Shown here: positions 52,850 to 63,027 of the stretch, piece by piece
Numbering within the stretch: the stretch's first letter is position 1
Layout: each line of letters opens with the position of its first letter
Assembly (NCBI RefSeq): GCF_003813865.1
Contig: NZ_RMVG01000014.1
Coordinates: forward strand, 1-64,000
DNA length: 64,000 nucleotides
Direction: 5' to 3'
Origin: Candidatus Pantoea deserta
GTDB lineage: Bacteria; Pseudomonadota; Gammaproteobacteria; Enterobacterales; Enterobacteriaceae
Made by a program: the position numbers and the translations under genes
The notes under the pieces: generated by a model
Told to the model about the DNA's origin: nothing
Seen by the model: only the letters and a program-made list of their open reading frames with translations
Databases searched by the model: none

Positions 52850-55800
52850 ATGTCATCACCGGTTTCCTCTCCCTTAGCGCCGCTGTGGCCGCGACTCAAC
52901 AATCTGATGCTGCGCGATCGCCAGCGTCTTCAGCGCCGCCTGCGCGGAGCGAGCAAAATAAAGGAGCCTGCGGCGCAGCAGGGCGTCGCGGCTGAAATCA
53001 GCGAGCAGATCGCCGCCGCGGAGCAGCGCGTCGCGGCGCGCGCGGCGTCAACGCCGAAAATTACCTTTCCCGATAATCTGCCGGTCAGTCAGAAGCAGCA
53101 GCAGATTGCCGAAGCGATCCGCGATCATCAGGTGGTGATCGTTGCCGGTGAAACCGGATCAGGGAAAACCACGCAGCTGCCGAAAATCTGCCTGGCGCTG
53201 GGACGCGGCGTGAAAGGGTTGATTGGCCATACTCAGCCGCGCCGTCTGGCCGCGCGCACCGTCGCCAACCGCATCGCCGAAGAGCTGGATACGTCGCTCG
53301 GCGGCTGTATCGGCTATAAGGTGCGCTTTAACGATCAGGTCAGCGACAACACCCAGGTTAAGCTGATGACCGACGGTATCCTGCTGGCGGAAATTCAGCA
53401 GGATCGCCTGCTGCTGCAATATGACACCATCATTATCGATGAGGCGCACGAGCGCAGCCTGAATATCGATTTTCTGCTGGGCTATCTGCGCGAACTGTTG
53501 CCGCGTCGTCCCGATCTGAAAGTGATTATCACCTCGGCGACCATCGATCCGCAGCGCTTCTCGCGTCATTTCCATAACGCGCCGGTAATCGAAGTATCAG
53601 GCCGCACCTGGCCGGTTGAGGTGCGCTACCGTCCCGTGGTTGAGGATGCCGACGACAGCGAGCGCGATCAGCTACAGGCGATTTTCGATGCGGTAGATGA
53701 GCTAGGCGAAGAGGGGCGCGGCGATATTCTGATCTTTATGAGCGGCGAACGTGAAATTCGCGACACCGCTGATGCGCTGATGAAGCGCGATCTGCCGCAT
53801 ACGGAGATACTGCCGCTCTATGCGCGGCTGTCGAATGCCGAGCAGAACCGGGTGTTTCAGTCGCACAGCGGCCGCCGCATCGTGCTGGCGACCAACGTCG
53901 CGGAAACCTCGCTGACCGTACCGGGCATTAAATACGTTATCGATCCCGGCACCGCGCGCATCAGCCGCTACAGCTACCGCACCAAGGTGCAGCGTCTGCC
54001 GATCGAGCCGATTTCACAGGCGTCGGCCAACCAGCGTAAAGGCCGCTGCGGCCGCGTGGCGGAAGGTATCTGTATTCGTCTCTACTCCGAGGACGATTTC
54101 CTCAGCCGCCCGGCGTTTACCGATCCGGAAATTCTGCGTACCAACCTGGCGTCGGTTATTCTGCAAATGACCGCGCTGGGGCTGGGCGATATTGCCGCGT
54201 TCCCCTTTGTCGAAGCGCCCGATAAACGCAATATCCAGGATGGCGTGCGCCTGCTGGAGGAGCTGGGGGCGTTAACGCTGAATGAGGAGACCGGCCACTA
54301 CAGGCTGACCGGTTCCGGCCGTCAGCTGGCGCAGCTGCCGGTCGATCCCCGCCTGGCGCGTATGGTGCTGGAGGCGCAGAAATTCGGCTGCGTGCGGGAA
54401 GTGATGATTATCACCGCGGCGCTCTCCATCCAGGACCCGCGCGAACGTCCAGTCGAGAAGCAGCAGGCTGCTGATGAGAAGCATCGCCGGTTCGCTGATA
54501 AAGAGTCGGACTTCCTGGCGTTTGTGAATCTCTGGAACTACCTCGGCGAGCAGCAGAAAGCGCTGTCGGGCAATCAGTTCCGCCGCCAGTGCAAAGCAGA
54601 CTTTCTTAACTATCTGCGCGTGCGCGAATGGCAGGACATTTATACCCAGCTACGCCAGGTAGTGCGCGAACTGGGCATTCCGGTGAACAGCGAACCGGCA
54701 GGTTTCCGCGAGGTGCACTGCGCGCTGCTGACCGGCCTGCTGTCGCATATCGGCATCAAGGACGCTGAAAAGCAGGAGTTTACCGGGGCGCGCAACGCCC
54801 GCTTCGCCATTTTCCCAGGCTCCGGTCTGTTTAAAAAGCCGCCGAAGTGGACCATGGTGGCGGAACTGGTGGAAACCAGCCGCCTGTGGGGGCGGATTGC
54901 GGCGCGTATCGATCCAGAGTGGATCGAGCCGCTGGCGCAGCACTTGATCAAGCGCAGCTACAGCGAGCCGCACTGGGAGAAAAGTCAGGGCGCGGTGATG
55001 GCGCAGGAGAAAGTGACGCTGTACGGTTTGCCGATTGTCACCGCGCGCAAGGTGAACTATGGCCGTATCGATCCCACGCTGAGCCGCGAGCTGTTTATTC
55101 GTCATGCGCTGGTCGAGGGCGACTGGCAGACGCGTCATGCCTTCTTCCGCAATAACCAGAAGCTGCGCAGCGAAGTCGAAGACCTGGAGCATAAATCGCG
55201 CCGCCGCGACATCCTGGTGGACGATGAAACCCTGTTCGGCTTCTACGATCGACGCATCGGTCAGGAAGTGGTGTCGGCGAAGCATTTTGACAGCTGGTGG
55301 AAGCTGGCGAGCCGGGAAAATCCTGATCTGCTCAACTTTGATAAGCAGATGCTGATTAAAGAGGGCGCGGATAAGGTCAGCCAGCTGGATTACCCTAACT
55401 TCTGGCATCAGGGCAATCTCAAGCTGAAGCTCAGCTATCAGTTTGAGCCTGGCGCGGACGCCGACGGCGTTACGGTGCATATCCCGCTGCCGCTGCTGAA
55501 TCAGGTAGAGGACCAGGGCTTTGAATGGCAGATCCCCGGCGTGCGGCGCGAACTGATTATCGCACTGATCAAGTCGCTGCCGAAGCCGCTGCGGCGCAAT
55601 CTGGTGCCTGCGCCCAACTACGCCGACGCTTTCCTCGGCCGCGTCACCGCGATGGAGATGCCGCTGCCTGACGCGCTGGCGAAAGAGTTTCGCCGTATGA
55701 CCGGCGTGATGCTGGAGCGGGAAAACTGGCAGTGGGAACAGGTGCCCGATCATCTGAAAATGACGTTCCGCGTGGTAGACGAGCACAACCGCAAGCTAAA

Positions 55801-56752
55801 AGAAGGCAAAGATCTCAGCGCTCTGAAGGCCGCGCTGAAGAATAAAGTGCAGGAGACGCTGTCGAAAGTCGCCGATGACGGGCTGGAGCAGAGCGGCCTG
55901 CATCTCTGGAGCTTCGGCGATCTGCCGCGCAGCTATGAACAGAAGCGCGGCGGCTATCAGGTAAAAGCCTGGCCTGCGCTGGTGGATGAGAAAGAGAGCG
56001 TGGCGATTCGCCTGTTCGACAGCGAGCAGGAGCAGCAAAAAATGATGTGGCGCGGCCAGCGTCGCCTGCTGCTGCTGAATATTCCTTCGCCGATTAAATA
56101 TCTGCATGAGAAGCTGCCGAATAAAGCCAAGCTGGGACTCTACTTTAATCCTTACGGCAAGGTGCTGGAGCTGATTGACGACTGCATCGCCTGCGGAGTG
56201 GATAAGCTGATGGCGGAGGCGGGCGGCCCGGCCTGGCAGCAGGAGAATTTCGAGCAGCTGCACGAGAAGGTGCGAGCCGAGCTGAACGATACCGTGGTAG
56301 AGATAGCCAGGCAGGTGGAGCAGATCCTGACCGCCGTGTTTAACATCAACAAGCGGCTGAAAGGGCGCGTCGATATGACCATGGCGCTGGCGCTGTCAGA
56401 CATCAAGGCGCAGATGAGCGGACTGGTTTATCGCGGTTTTGTGACCGGCAACGGCTGGAAGCACCTGGGCGACACGCTGCGCTATCTGCACGGCATCGAG
56501 CGCCGACTGGAAAAGCTTCCGGCCGATCCCCACAGCGATCGCGCCCGTATGCTTAAGGTGCAGGCGGTAGAGCAGGCCTGGCAGGCCTGGCGCAATAAAC
56601 TGCCGCCGCAGCGTCAGGATGACGAAGCAGTGCGCGACATCCGCTGGATGATCGAGGAGCTACGCATCAGCTACTTCGCGCAGCAGCTTGGCACGCCTTA
56701 TCCGGTGTCGGATAAGCGTATTCTACAGGCCATGGAGCAGATTGCGGCGTAA
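52850..56752 (+). CDS. hrpA: HrpA, DEAH-box ATP-dependent RNA helicase
   Basis: A 1300-residue helicase, the same length as E. coli HrpA. It has Walker A GETGSGKTT (about 99-107), DEAH in IIIDEAHERSLN, SAT in ITSATIDPQRF, and motif VI QRKGRCGRVAEG. The long C-terminal part is specific to HrpA. It helps rescue stalled, collided ribosomes. It follows divergent azoR with about 250 bases between. A terminator hairpin follows. Confidence 0.95.
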   Translation: MSSPVSSPLAPLWPRLNNLMLRDRQRLQRRLRGASKIKEPAAQQGVAAEISEQIAAAEQRVAARAASTPKITFPDNLPVSQKQQQIAEAIRDHQVVIVAGETGSGKTTQLPKICLALGRGVKGLIGHTQPRRLAARTVANRIAEELDTSLGGCIGYKVRFNDQVSDNTQVKLMTDGILLAEIQQDRLLLQYDTIIIDEAHERSLNIDFLLGYLRELLPRRPDLKVIITSATIDPQRFSRHFHNAPVIEVSGRTWPVEVRYRPVVEDADDSERDQLQAIFDAVDELGEEGRGDILIFMSGEREIRDTADALMKRDLPHTEILPLYARLSNAEQNRVFQSHSGRRIVLATNVAETSLTVPGIKYVIDPGTARISRYSYRTKVQRLPIEPISQASANQRKGRCGRVAEGICIRLYSEDDFLSRPAFTDPEILRTNLASVILQMTALGLGDIAAFPFVEAPDKRNIQDGVRLLEELGALTLNEETGHYRLTGSGRQLAQLPVDPRLARMVLEAQKFGCVREVMIITAALSIQDPRERPVEKQQAADEKHRRFADKESDFLAFVNLWNYLGEQQKALSGNQFRRQCKADFLNYLRVREWQDIYTQLRQVVRELGIPVNSEPAGFREVHCALLTGLLSHIGIKDAEKQEFTGARNARFAIFPGSGLFKKPPKWTMVAELVETSRLWGRIAARIDPEWIEPLAQHLIKRSYSEPHWEKSQGAVMAQEKVTLYGLPIVTARKVNYGRIDPTLSRELFIRHALVEGDWQTRHAFFRNNQKLRSEVEDLEHKSRRRDILVDDETLFGFYDRRIGQEVVSAKHFDSWWKLASRENPDLLNFDKQMLIKEGADKVSQLDYPNFWHQGNLKLKLSYQFEPGADADGVTVHIPLPLLNQVEDQGFEWQIPGVRRELIIALIKSLPKPLRRNLVPAPNYADAFLGRVTAMEMPLPDALAKEFRRMTGVMLERENWQWEQVPDHLKMTFRVVDEHNRKLKEGKDLSALKAALKNKVQETLSKVADDGLEQSGLHLWSFGDLPRSYEQKRGGYQVKAWPALVDEKESVAIRLFDSEQEQQKMMWRGQRRLLLLNIPSPIKYLHEKLPNKAKLGLYFNPYGKVLELIDDCIACGVDKLMAEAGGPAWQQENFEQLHEKVRAELNDTVVEIARQVEQILTAVFNINKRLKGRVDMTMALALSDIKAQMSGLVYRGFVTGNGWKHLGDTLRYLHGIERRLEKLPADPHSDRARMLKVQAVEQAWQAWRNKLPPQRQDDEAVRDIRWMIEELRISYFAQQLGTPYPVSDKRILQAMEQIAA

Positions 56753-56769
56753 TCGCCGCCGCCCGCCGC

Positions 56770-56800
56770 AAGCCGCAGCCATTAGCGCTGCGGCTTTGTT
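56770..56800 (+). terminator. hrpA terminator
   Basis: Stem AAGCCGCAGC (56770-56779) / GCTGCGGCTT (56787-56796), loop CATTAGC, followed by TGTTATT. Confidence 0.75.
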
Positions 56801-56970
56801 ATTCTCACTCCCGTTTCCTGCCAGCTAACCCGATTTGCGTTAATAATTTATTTACAGCCATGCTTAAATAAAACGCAAAATAAGCTGTCTGCCTCAGGCA
56901 TCGCCGTTATTTTTCAGTAAAATCGTGGCGGCGCGAAAAGCGCGCCGGATAATTTGACTGATTAGGGACG

Positions 56971-57552
56971 ATGATGATGAATAAAACTGTACTCCTGAGC
57001 TGTATATTGCTTGCCCTGGGAACAGGCGCCAGGGCTTATGCCAGTACACAAACCGTTAGTCTCGGCTATGCGCAAAGTAAAATTCAGAATTTCAAGGACA
57101 TCCGAGGGGTTAACTTTAAATACCGCTATGAGTGGGATTCGCCGCTGAGCGTTATTGGCTCGCTGACTTATATGAGCGGCAGCGGCGACTATACTCCCAC
57201 GGTAGCGTCGATGGATATATTCGACGGCCATGCAAAGGTAAAATATTATTCCCTTGCTGCCGGACCCGCCTGGCGTATTAATCAATATATCAGCGCTTAT
57301 GGTTTGCTCGGCGTAAATTACAATAAAGTTGACTATCGGGAAGGCTGGTATAATTACGAAGGGCGCTACGTTTATATGGGTGAGACGTCGCTCAGTGAGA
57401 ACAAAACCGCGCTGATGTACGGCGCAGGTCTGCAAATCAATCCGGTAGAGAATCTGGCCGTGGATATAGGCTATGAAGGCTCACGTCTGGATGTCGCGGG
57501 TAAGGATATGTCGATTAATGGCTTTAGCTTAAATGTGGGCTATCGCTTCTGA
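56971..57552 (+). CDS. Ail/Lom/OmpX-family outer-membrane beta-barrel protein
   Basis: A 193-residue barrel. Signal peptide LLSCILLALGTGARAYA leads to the first strand TQTVSLGYAQSKI. Repeated aromatic strands follow, with FKYRYEWDSPLSVIGSLTY, YYSLAAGPAWRI and the closing FSLNVGYRF with C-terminal Phe. Eight strands are expected. Family members give serum resistance, adhesion or membrane-stress roles. Three ATGs in a row (56971, 56974, 56977) make the exact start uncertain. It is not ompX itself by context. Confidence 0.85.
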   Translation: MMMNKTVLLSCILLALGTGARAYASTQTVSLGYAQSKIQNFKDIRGVNFKYRYEWDSPLSVIGSLTYMSGSGDYTPTVASMDIFDGHAKVKYYSLAAGPAWRINQYISAYGLLGVNYNKVDYREGWYNYEGRYVYMGETSLSENKTALMYGAGLQINPVENLAVDIGYEGSRLDVAGKDMSINGFSLNVGYRF

Positions 57553-57571
57553 ACCTGGCGCGCAGAAAGAA

Positions 57572-57603
57572 AAAAGGCGCGGCTGACCACGCCTGCGCCT
57601 TTT
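57572..57603. terminator. Bidirectional terminator after Ail-like and ydgD genes
   Basis: AAAAGGCGC (57572-57580) pairs with GCGCCTTTT (57595-57603). A-run and T-run flank it, so it serves both convergent genes. Confidence 0.75.
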
Positions 57604-57624
57604 CTGGCTGACGTCGCGGACGCT

Positions 57625-58434
57625 TTACTGCGCCAGCGCTTCCAGTTTATCGCGGAAAGAGGTGACCGCGATGGCGCGGTTATCGGCCAGATAGCGATCT
57701 TTGGCGGCGGGGGCGGAGCTTTGCACCGCAATCACCTGCCAGCCGTCACTGTTTTTCAACAGCAGCGGCGAACCGCTGTCACCCGGCAGCGTATCGCACT
57801 GATGCGACAGCACGGCGCGCTGCGCCCAGCCGGTAATCACACAGTCGCTGTGCGAGTAGAGCGTATCAAGATGATCTTCCGGATAGCCCGCCTGCGTCAC
57901 TTTACGGTCAGCCTCCTTCAGCGCGGCGGTCAGATCGCCGCGCGAACCGTCGAACAACGGAACAGGATTAATGGCCGACGGCGGATTGCGCAGAATAATC
58001 AGTCCGTAGTCGTAGGGCGCGGCGTCGCTCGGCACAATCCAGCCTTCGCCATCCGCCTTTAACCGGCGCGCCAGCCCAGGCTCCACGCGCGCATCGATGT
58101 CATGAATTTCATAGCGCCAGCCGCTATCGCTGGCCATAAAGCGCAGCGCCACCGGCTTATCAAATTTGCCCGGCGGCGTTAGCAGGCAGTGTCCCGCCGT
58201 TAATGCAAGGTGGGCAGAAATCAGTGTGGCGGTACAGAGATTGCCGCTCTCTGTTTCCAGCTGACCAATGGCGTCCCAGGGCGAGGCAGTGACATCCTCA
58301 ATGGCTTTACGGTGATCTTTGCCAAAAAAAAGCGTTTTGATTTCATCGGGATTCGGCGCATCGTCGTTATCATCGGCGTGGGCCAGATTGGTGATACAGA
58401 ATAATCCAGTCAACAGCAAAATAGCCAGGCGCAT
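57625..58434 (-). CDS. ydgD: YdgD, periplasmic trypsin-like serine protease
   Basis: A 269-residue protein. The signal [20 protein letters not shown] is followed by a chymotrypsin-fold protease with His in LTAGHCL, Asp in YDYGLIIL and Ser in [11 protein letters not shown], so the triad is complete. Disulphide cysteines lie around these. Context (ydgU, asr) matches E. coli ydgD. The substrate is unknown. The start at 58434 has GAGAG five bases upstream; the frame from 58488 was rejected. Confidence 0.9.
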   Translation of the reverse strand: MRLAILLLTGLFCITNLAHADDNDDAPNPDEIKTLFFGKDHRKAIEDVTASPWDAIGQLETESGNLCTATLISAHLALTAGHCLLTPPGKFDKPVALRFMASDSGWRYEIHDIDARVEPGLARRLKADGEGWIVPSDAAPYDYGLIILRNPPSAINPVPLFDGSRGDLTAALKEADRKVTQAGYPEDHLDTLYSHSDCVITGWAQRAVLSHQCDTLPGDSGSPLLLKNSDGWQVIAVQSSAPAAKDRYLADNRAIAVTSFRDKLEALAQ

Positions 58435-58551
58435 AGGTCTCTCAATGGCGAGATTTAAAAAGTGGTTATAGTTATTACGCGTGCGCAATAACTATAGTCG
58501 GTGAGCGTTAAAAAAGGGAGATTTATTGGAGTAATCAGCACGCTACAACGA

Positions 58552-58632
58552 CTAAATAAAGAAGAAGGCTGCGACGACGCCGCACAGGATCATCACCAGC
58601 AAGATTATCTCAAAACGATAGCGACGCACCAT
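58552..58632 (-). CDS. ydgU: YdgU-like small membrane protein, 26 residues
   Basis: ATG at 58630-58632, TAG at 58552-58554. MVRRYRFEIILLVMILCGVV is a basic N-terminus then one hydrophobic helix; E. coli YdgU has the same RRYRFE start and helix, and lies between asr and ydgD. GGAG lies nine bases upstream. Role unknown. Confidence 0.8.
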   Translation of the reverse strand: MVRRYRFEIILLVMILCGVVAAFFFI

Positions 58633-58651
58633 TTCCGCAACTCCGGTAACG

Positions 58652-58676
58652 AAACACCCGGCAGAACCGGGTGTTT
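58652..58676 (-). terminator. Terminator after asr
   Basis: A 10-bp stem AAACACCCGG / CCGGGTGTTT with a 5-base loop lies 43 bases after the asr stop (minus strand). A short T tract follows. Confidence 0.7.
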
Positions 58677-58718
58677 AGATTAATCAACGCTTGTTAAGGC
58701 GCGGGTGCGCGACCTTAA

Positions 58719-59162
58719 TTATTTTGTAGCGGCTTTTTTAGACGCTTTGTGATGCTTTTTAGCGGCCTGCGCTTTCTGCGGAGCGGCTTTCTTCGCTACT
58801 TTATGATGCTTTTTCGCTGCCTGCGCTTTCTGAGCGGCATCTTTCTTCGCTACTTTGTGATGCTTTTTAGCGGCCTGGGCTTTCTGAGCGGCATCTTTTT
58901 TCGCTGCTTTGTGGTGCTTTTTAGCGGCCTGCGCTTTCTGAGCGGCATCTTTCTTCGCTACTTTGTGGTGCTTTTTAGCGGCCTGAGCTTTCTGAGCAGC
59001 TTTGTGTTTTTTGTGCGCGGTTTTGTGCACGGTTTTAGCTGGCGCAGCGGTAGTGGTGGTCGCAGCCGGCGCAGCGGCAGGCGCAGCGGTGGTGTCAGCC
59101 GCGAAAGCAACAGAAGAGAGACCCATAGCAGCGGCGATGACCAGTGCAAACAATTTTTTCAT
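58719..59162 (-). CDS. asr: Asr, acid-shock protein with five 18-residue repeats
   Basis: A 147-residue secreted protein. Signal [21 protein letters not shown] is followed by an Ala/Thr/Pro linker and a lysine-histidine-rich region. That region is five exact or near-exact copies of [18 protein letters not shown] (58731-59000). Asr is strongly induced by acid, and in E. coli it acts in the periplasm as a basic, intrinsically disordered protein. The start at 59162 has GAGGA upstream. Repeat number often varies between strains. Confidence 0.92.
   Translation of the reverse strand: MKKLFALVIAAAMGLSSVAFAADTTAAPAAAPAATTTTAAPAKTVHKTAHKKHKAAQKAQAAKKHHKVAKKDAAQKAQAAKKHHKAAKKDAAQKAQAAKKHHKVAKKDAAQKAQAAKKHHKVAKKAAPQKAQAAKKHHKASKKAATK
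58731..59000 (-). repeat. Five 54-bp tandem repeats inside asr
   Basis: Five in-frame 54-base units, each coding for [13 protein letters not shown] plus five residues. They drift at a few positions (V/A, D/A, A/P). Confidence 0.9.
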
Positions 59163-59316
59163 TGCAAATTCCTCGAACATTTTTTCATGTGTAGCCCACT
59201 GCGGGGCCGGTGAAGAGACTATATGAGAGTCGAGGAGAGCTTTCCGTGGGTGTTTGGTATCGGCGTGTAACGGATTGTACAAACGGAGAAAAGGGCGGCC
59301 GCAAGGGCCGCACAGA

Positions 59317-60804
59317 CTAGCGGTTCAGATAGCGTTGTTCAAGATGCTGGCGGAAATAGCGCGGGTTCAGCGCTTCGCCCGTGGCGTTGATCAGCAGCTG
59401 CCCGGTAGGAAAACGGCTGCCGTGCTGCCAGATGTTTTGCTGAAGCCAGTCAAATACCGGCTGCAATTCGCCGTGCTGGAGACGCTCGCTGAGATCCGGC
59501 AGCGCTTTTTTCACGGCCTGGAAGAGCTGCGCCGCATACATGGCGCCCAGCGTATAAGTCGGGAAATAGCCGAACGCGCCGTCAGTCCAGTGAATATCCT
59601 GCATACAGCCGTCGCGGTAGTTGCCGCGCGTATCCAGCCCCAGCGCCTGCTGCATCTTCTCATCCCACAGCGCGGGGATGTCATCGACCTCAATATCGCC
59701 TTCAATCAGCGCGCGCTCGATCTCGAAGCGCAAAATCACATGGGCCGGATAGCTCAGCTCATCGGCGTCAACGCGAATAAAGCCGGGCTTAACGCGCTGC
59801 GTCAGACGCACAAAGTTTTCCGCATTCAGCGCCGGCTGCGCCCCCAGCTTTTCACAGACCTGCGGTAAGATGCGCTGCAAAAACTCGGGACTGCGGCCCA
59901 GCTGCATCTCCATAAACAGGCTTTGCGACTCGTGGATCGCGGTGGAACGCGCCAGGCCTACGGGCTGATTGCGCCACTGCTGCGGCAGACCCTGCTCATA
60001 GCGCGCATGGCCGGTTTCATGGATGACGCCCATCAGCGCGCTAAGAAACTCATGCTGGTTATAGCGCGTGGTGATGCGTACATCCTCCGGCACGCCGCCG
60101 CAGAAGGGATGAGCGCTGACGTCGAGGCGGCCGTGACGGAAGTCAAAGCCCAGCGTCTCCATGACGCTCAGACCCAGCTCGCGCTGCGCGGCGATGGCAA
60201 AGGGACCCTGCGGCTGTTCGGTTTTTTCCTGCGCCTGTTTTTCCACTACCCGCTGAAGCAGTTCAGGCAGCCAGCTCTTCAGTTCGCCAAAGGTTTCATC
60301 CAGCTTTGCGCTGGTCATGCCGGGTTCGTACAAATCCAGCAGGGCGTCATAGCGTGAGGTCCCGTTCGCCTCGGCGCGCAGCCGCGCCTCCTCACGGCTC
60401 AGGCGCACCACCTCTTTCAGGTTGGCGGCAAAACCCTGCCAGTCGTTAGCCGGACGCTGCTCGCGCCAGGCGTGTTCACAGCGCGAACCGGCCAGCGACT
60501 TCGCCTCCACCAGCGAGGCGGGCAGCAGCGAAGCCTGCTGCCAGGCGCGCTGCATCTCATGCAGGTTAGCGCGCTCTACATCGTTGAGATCGGCCTGCGC
60601 GGCCTCTTTAAGCAGATCGCCGACGCGGGGATCGGTCAGGATTTCATGGCGCAGCACGCCCATTTCCGCCAGCGCTTCGCCGCGCGCCTGGCTGCCGCCC
60701 GCAGGCATCATGGTTTGCATGTCCCAGCCCGCCACCGCCATCAGATGGCCGAATCGGGAGAGGCGCTGAAAAGTAGCGCTAAGTTGTTGATAAGCTGTAG
60801 TCAC
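59317..60804 (-). CDS. M32-family metallocarboxypeptidase (carboxypeptidase Taq type)
   Basis: A 495-residue M32 carboxypeptidase. The zinc motif HETGH is in [16 protein letters not shown], and the third ligand Glu is in [13 protein letters not shown]. These are family signatures, with the [10 protein letters not shown] stretch near the N-terminus. It removes C-terminal amino acids from peptides in the cytoplasm. It lies between asr and rstB on the minus strand. This place in E. coli has no such gene. Confidence 0.9.
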   Translation of the reverse strand: MTTAYQQLSATFQRLSRFGHLMAVAGWDMQTMMPAGGSQARGEALAEMGVLRHEILTDPRVGDLLKEAAQADLNDVERANLHEMQRAWQQASLLPASLVEAKSLAGSRCEHAWREQRPANDWQGFAANLKEVVRLSREEARLRAEANGTSRYDALLDLYEPGMTSAKLDETFGELKSWLPELLQRVVEKQAQEKTEQPQGPFAIAAQRELGLSVMETLGFDFRHGRLDVSAHPFCGGVPEDVRITTRYNQHEFLSALMGVIHETGHARYEQGLPQQWRNQPVGLARSTAIHESQSLFMEMQLGRSPEFLQRILPQVCEKLGAQPALNAENFVRLTQRVKPGFIRVDADELSYPAHVILRFEIERALIEGDIEVDDIPALWDEKMQQALGLDTRGNYRDGCMQDIHWTDGAFGYFPTYTLGAMYAAQLFQAVKKALPDLSERLQHGELQPVFDWLQQNIWQHGSRFPTGQLLINATGEALNPRYFRQHLEQRYLNR

Positions 60805-60824
60805 CAGAAGCTCCTTGTGAAGAT

Positions 60825-62126
60825 TTATCGCGCGGAAAGTTCACGCAAGGGTAAATCAACCGGCCAGCAAAAGCGAACGCTTGCCCCGCCCAGCGGGCTG
60901 CTTTCGATGCTGACGCGGCCGCCCAGCGCCTGAGCAATAGAGTGCACGATAGCCAGTCCCAGACCGCAGCCGCCGGTGGCGCGGTCGCGGCTGGGATCGA
61001 GCCGCACAAAGGGTTCGAACACGCGTTCGCGCTCTTCGACCGGAATGCCGGGACCGTCATCCTCGACCTGCAGGCAGCCCAGCGCGCCGTCAAACCACAG
61101 GCTGACGCGCAGTCGCTGGCCGGCGTAGCGCAGGGCATTGTTAATCAGATTATCCAGCACGCGCTCCATCAGACGGCTGTCCGACACGCCGTGGTTGTCG
61201 CGCTGCGGCAGATCGAGATCGATCTGGGTTTGCGGATTAAGGGCGCGCACGTCGTTGACGTGTTCACGCAGCCAGTTCGCCAGGTCGAAAGACGTCAGGT
61301 TAAGATCGACGCGCGGACGATCGAGGCGCGCGTAGGTCAGCAGCTCTTCAATCAGGCTCTCCAGCTGACCAATATCGCGGTTGATGGCGGCGGACTCCCC
61401 CGCGCTGAGGTTGTCGCTCATCTCCAGCCGATAGCGCAGTCGCACCAGCGGGGTGCGCAGTTCATGCGCGATGCCGTCGATCAGCTGCTTTTTACTGGCC
61501 ACCAGCGTGTTGATGTTGTCGGCCATCTGGTTAAAAGCGATGCCTAAGCGGAACAGGCTGGAGGTATTGTCGAAATGGGTGCGCACGTCCAGCTCTCCGC
61601 GGCCAAAGCGCTGCGCCGCAATTTCCAGACGCTGCATCTCTTTCCAGTGCGGACGCATCCAGATAAACACCGGCAGGGCCAGCGACATGCCGATAAACAC
61701 CAGCAGCGCAATATCCAGCAGCCGCATCTGATGCAGATAGAAGAGGTAGGGGATCGGGCCGACGGAAAGCACATAGTGGCTGCGCGGAATATGCTGCAGG
61801 AAGGTGTACTGGTCATCCAGCGCCACGATTTCGCCTGCGCGCAGGCGGCGCATATCGGGTTCATCGAGCTGGTACTTGCTCATTGGCTCAATATGCAGGT
61901 CGAACGACAGGCCCAGATCGAGGCTCTTAATCGTCTTGTTCCAGTCGCGCGGCGGAATTTCACGCAGTTCGCTACGGATCAGATAGAGCGAACTCGCCAT
62001 CAGGTCGTTCATCGACTGGCGCCCGGCGCGCTCGGCGGTAAATTTATACACCAGGCCGACCAGCAGCGCCATTACCAGAAAACAGACGAACAGCAGCAGA
62101 TAGAACTGGATAAACAACTTTCTCAT
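60825..62126 (-). CDS. rstB: RstB, sensor histidine kinase
   Basis: A 433-residue kinase. It has two membrane helices (about 5-26 and 136-155), HAMP, and the phosphoacceptor His in GIAHELRTPLVRLRYRLEM. N- and G-boxes are NLINNALRYA, EDDGPGIP and GGCGLGLAIVHS. It matches E. coli RstB, the partner of RstA. The start at 62126 fits the family; it overlaps the rstA end by four bases, so the pair is coupled. Confidence 0.93.
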   Translation of the reverse strand: MRKLFIQFYLLLFVCFLVMALLVGLVYKFTAERAGRQSMNDLMASSLYLIRSELREIPPRDWNKTIKSLDLGLSFDLHIEPMSKYQLDEPDMRRLRAGEIVALDDQYTFLQHIPRSHYVLSVGPIPYLFYLHQMRLLDIALLVFIGMSLALPVFIWMRPHWKEMQRLEIAAQRFGRGELDVRTHFDNTSSLFRLGIAFNQMADNINTLVASKKQLIDGIAHELRTPLVRLRYRLEMSDNLSAGESAAINRDIGQLESLIEELLTYARLDRPRVDLNLTSFDLANWLREHVNDVRALNPQTQIDLDLPQRDNHGVSDSRLMERVLDNLINNALRYAGQRLRVSLWFDGALGCLQVEDDGPGIPVEERERVFEPFVRLDPSRDRATGGCGLGLAIVHSIAQALGGRVSIESSPLGGASVRFCWPVDLPLRELSAR

Positions 62127-62851
62127 GCCTGGGTGTCCCACGCCTGCGGCGCAAACAGGTAGCCTTTATTGCGGATGGTTTTAATGCGAAACGGTTCGGT
62201 CGCGCTGTCATGCAGTTTTTTACGCAGCCGGGAGATGGCCACGTCAATACTGCGATCCAGGCCATCGTAGCTGACGCCGCGCAGGGTTTTCAGCAGCGCG
62301 TCGCGGTTAAGGATCTGTCCGGCGTGACTGGCCAGCTCCCACAGCAGATCGAAGTCGGCGGTCGAGAGCGTGATCTGCTCGCCGAACAGCGTGACCTCGC
62401 GATTCAGCGCGTCAATGCTCAGGGAGCCAAAGCGCAGCAGCTTCTGTTTTTGCGCGGCGACAGGCGTCGGCAGTTCATCGCTTTGCCCCTGCTGCGCCTG
62501 GCGCAGATGCAGCCGCAGCCGCGCCAGCAGCACCGCAGGCGGGGTGGTTTTGAGGATATAGTCCTGCGCCCCCATCTCCAGCGCCAGAATATGGTTCATA
62601 TCGCTGTCGAGCGAGGTCAGCAGCACGATCGGTCCCTGCCAGTGCGTGCGCAGATCGCGACACAGGGTCATGCCGTCTTTGCCGGGCAGCATAATATCCA
62701 GCATCACCAGGTCCGGCTTTTCAGCGGCAATCACCGCTTCGGCGCGATCGCCGCGCATTTCGACAATCACCTCAATATCATGGCGGCCCAGATAGGCGGC
62801 AATCAGTGAACCGACTTCCGGTTCATCTTCAACAAAAACAATTTTGTTCAT
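62123..62851 (-). CDS. rstA: RstA, OmpR-family response regulator
   Basis: A 242-residue regulator. The receiver has the phosphoacceptor Asp in LVMLDIMLPGKDG and the Lys in DYILKTTPP. The winged-helix domain has STADFDLLWELASHAGQILN and the recognition region DRSIDVAISRLRKKL. In E. coli, RstA is under PhoP control and acts in acid and iron responses. The start at 62851 (MNKIVFVEDEP) was chosen by family; the longer frame from 62908 was rejected. Confidence 0.93.
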   Translation of the reverse strand: MNKIVFVEDEPEVGSLIAAYLGRHDIEVIVEMRGDRAEAVIAAEKPDLVMLDIMLPGKDGMTLCRDLRTHWQGPIVLLTSLDSDMNHILALEMGAQDYILKTTPPAVLLARLRLHLRQAQQGQSDELPTPVAAQKQKLLRFGSLSIDALNREVTLFGEQITLSTADFDLLWELASHAGQILNRDALLKTLRGVSYDGLDRSIDVAISRLRKKLHDSATEPFRIKTIRNKGYLFAPQAWDTQA

Positions 62852-63027
62852 AATCCACAGTGACAAATTAGCCTGACGAGCAGCATAACTTTTCCCGGTC
62901 CTGAGCACTATGCCACCGCACGAAATATCCTTAGGTCACTGGTATCTGTAAGGCAAAATGTGCCATCATTGTTTGTGCGTTTAAGCAAGGTTCTGAACCG
63001 TAATGAAAAAACAGGGGGAGTGCGAGG

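Noticed and set aside
54650..55786. 378-residue minus-strand frame inside hrpA
   Set aside because: Antisense shadow in GC-rich sequence; hrpA is certain.
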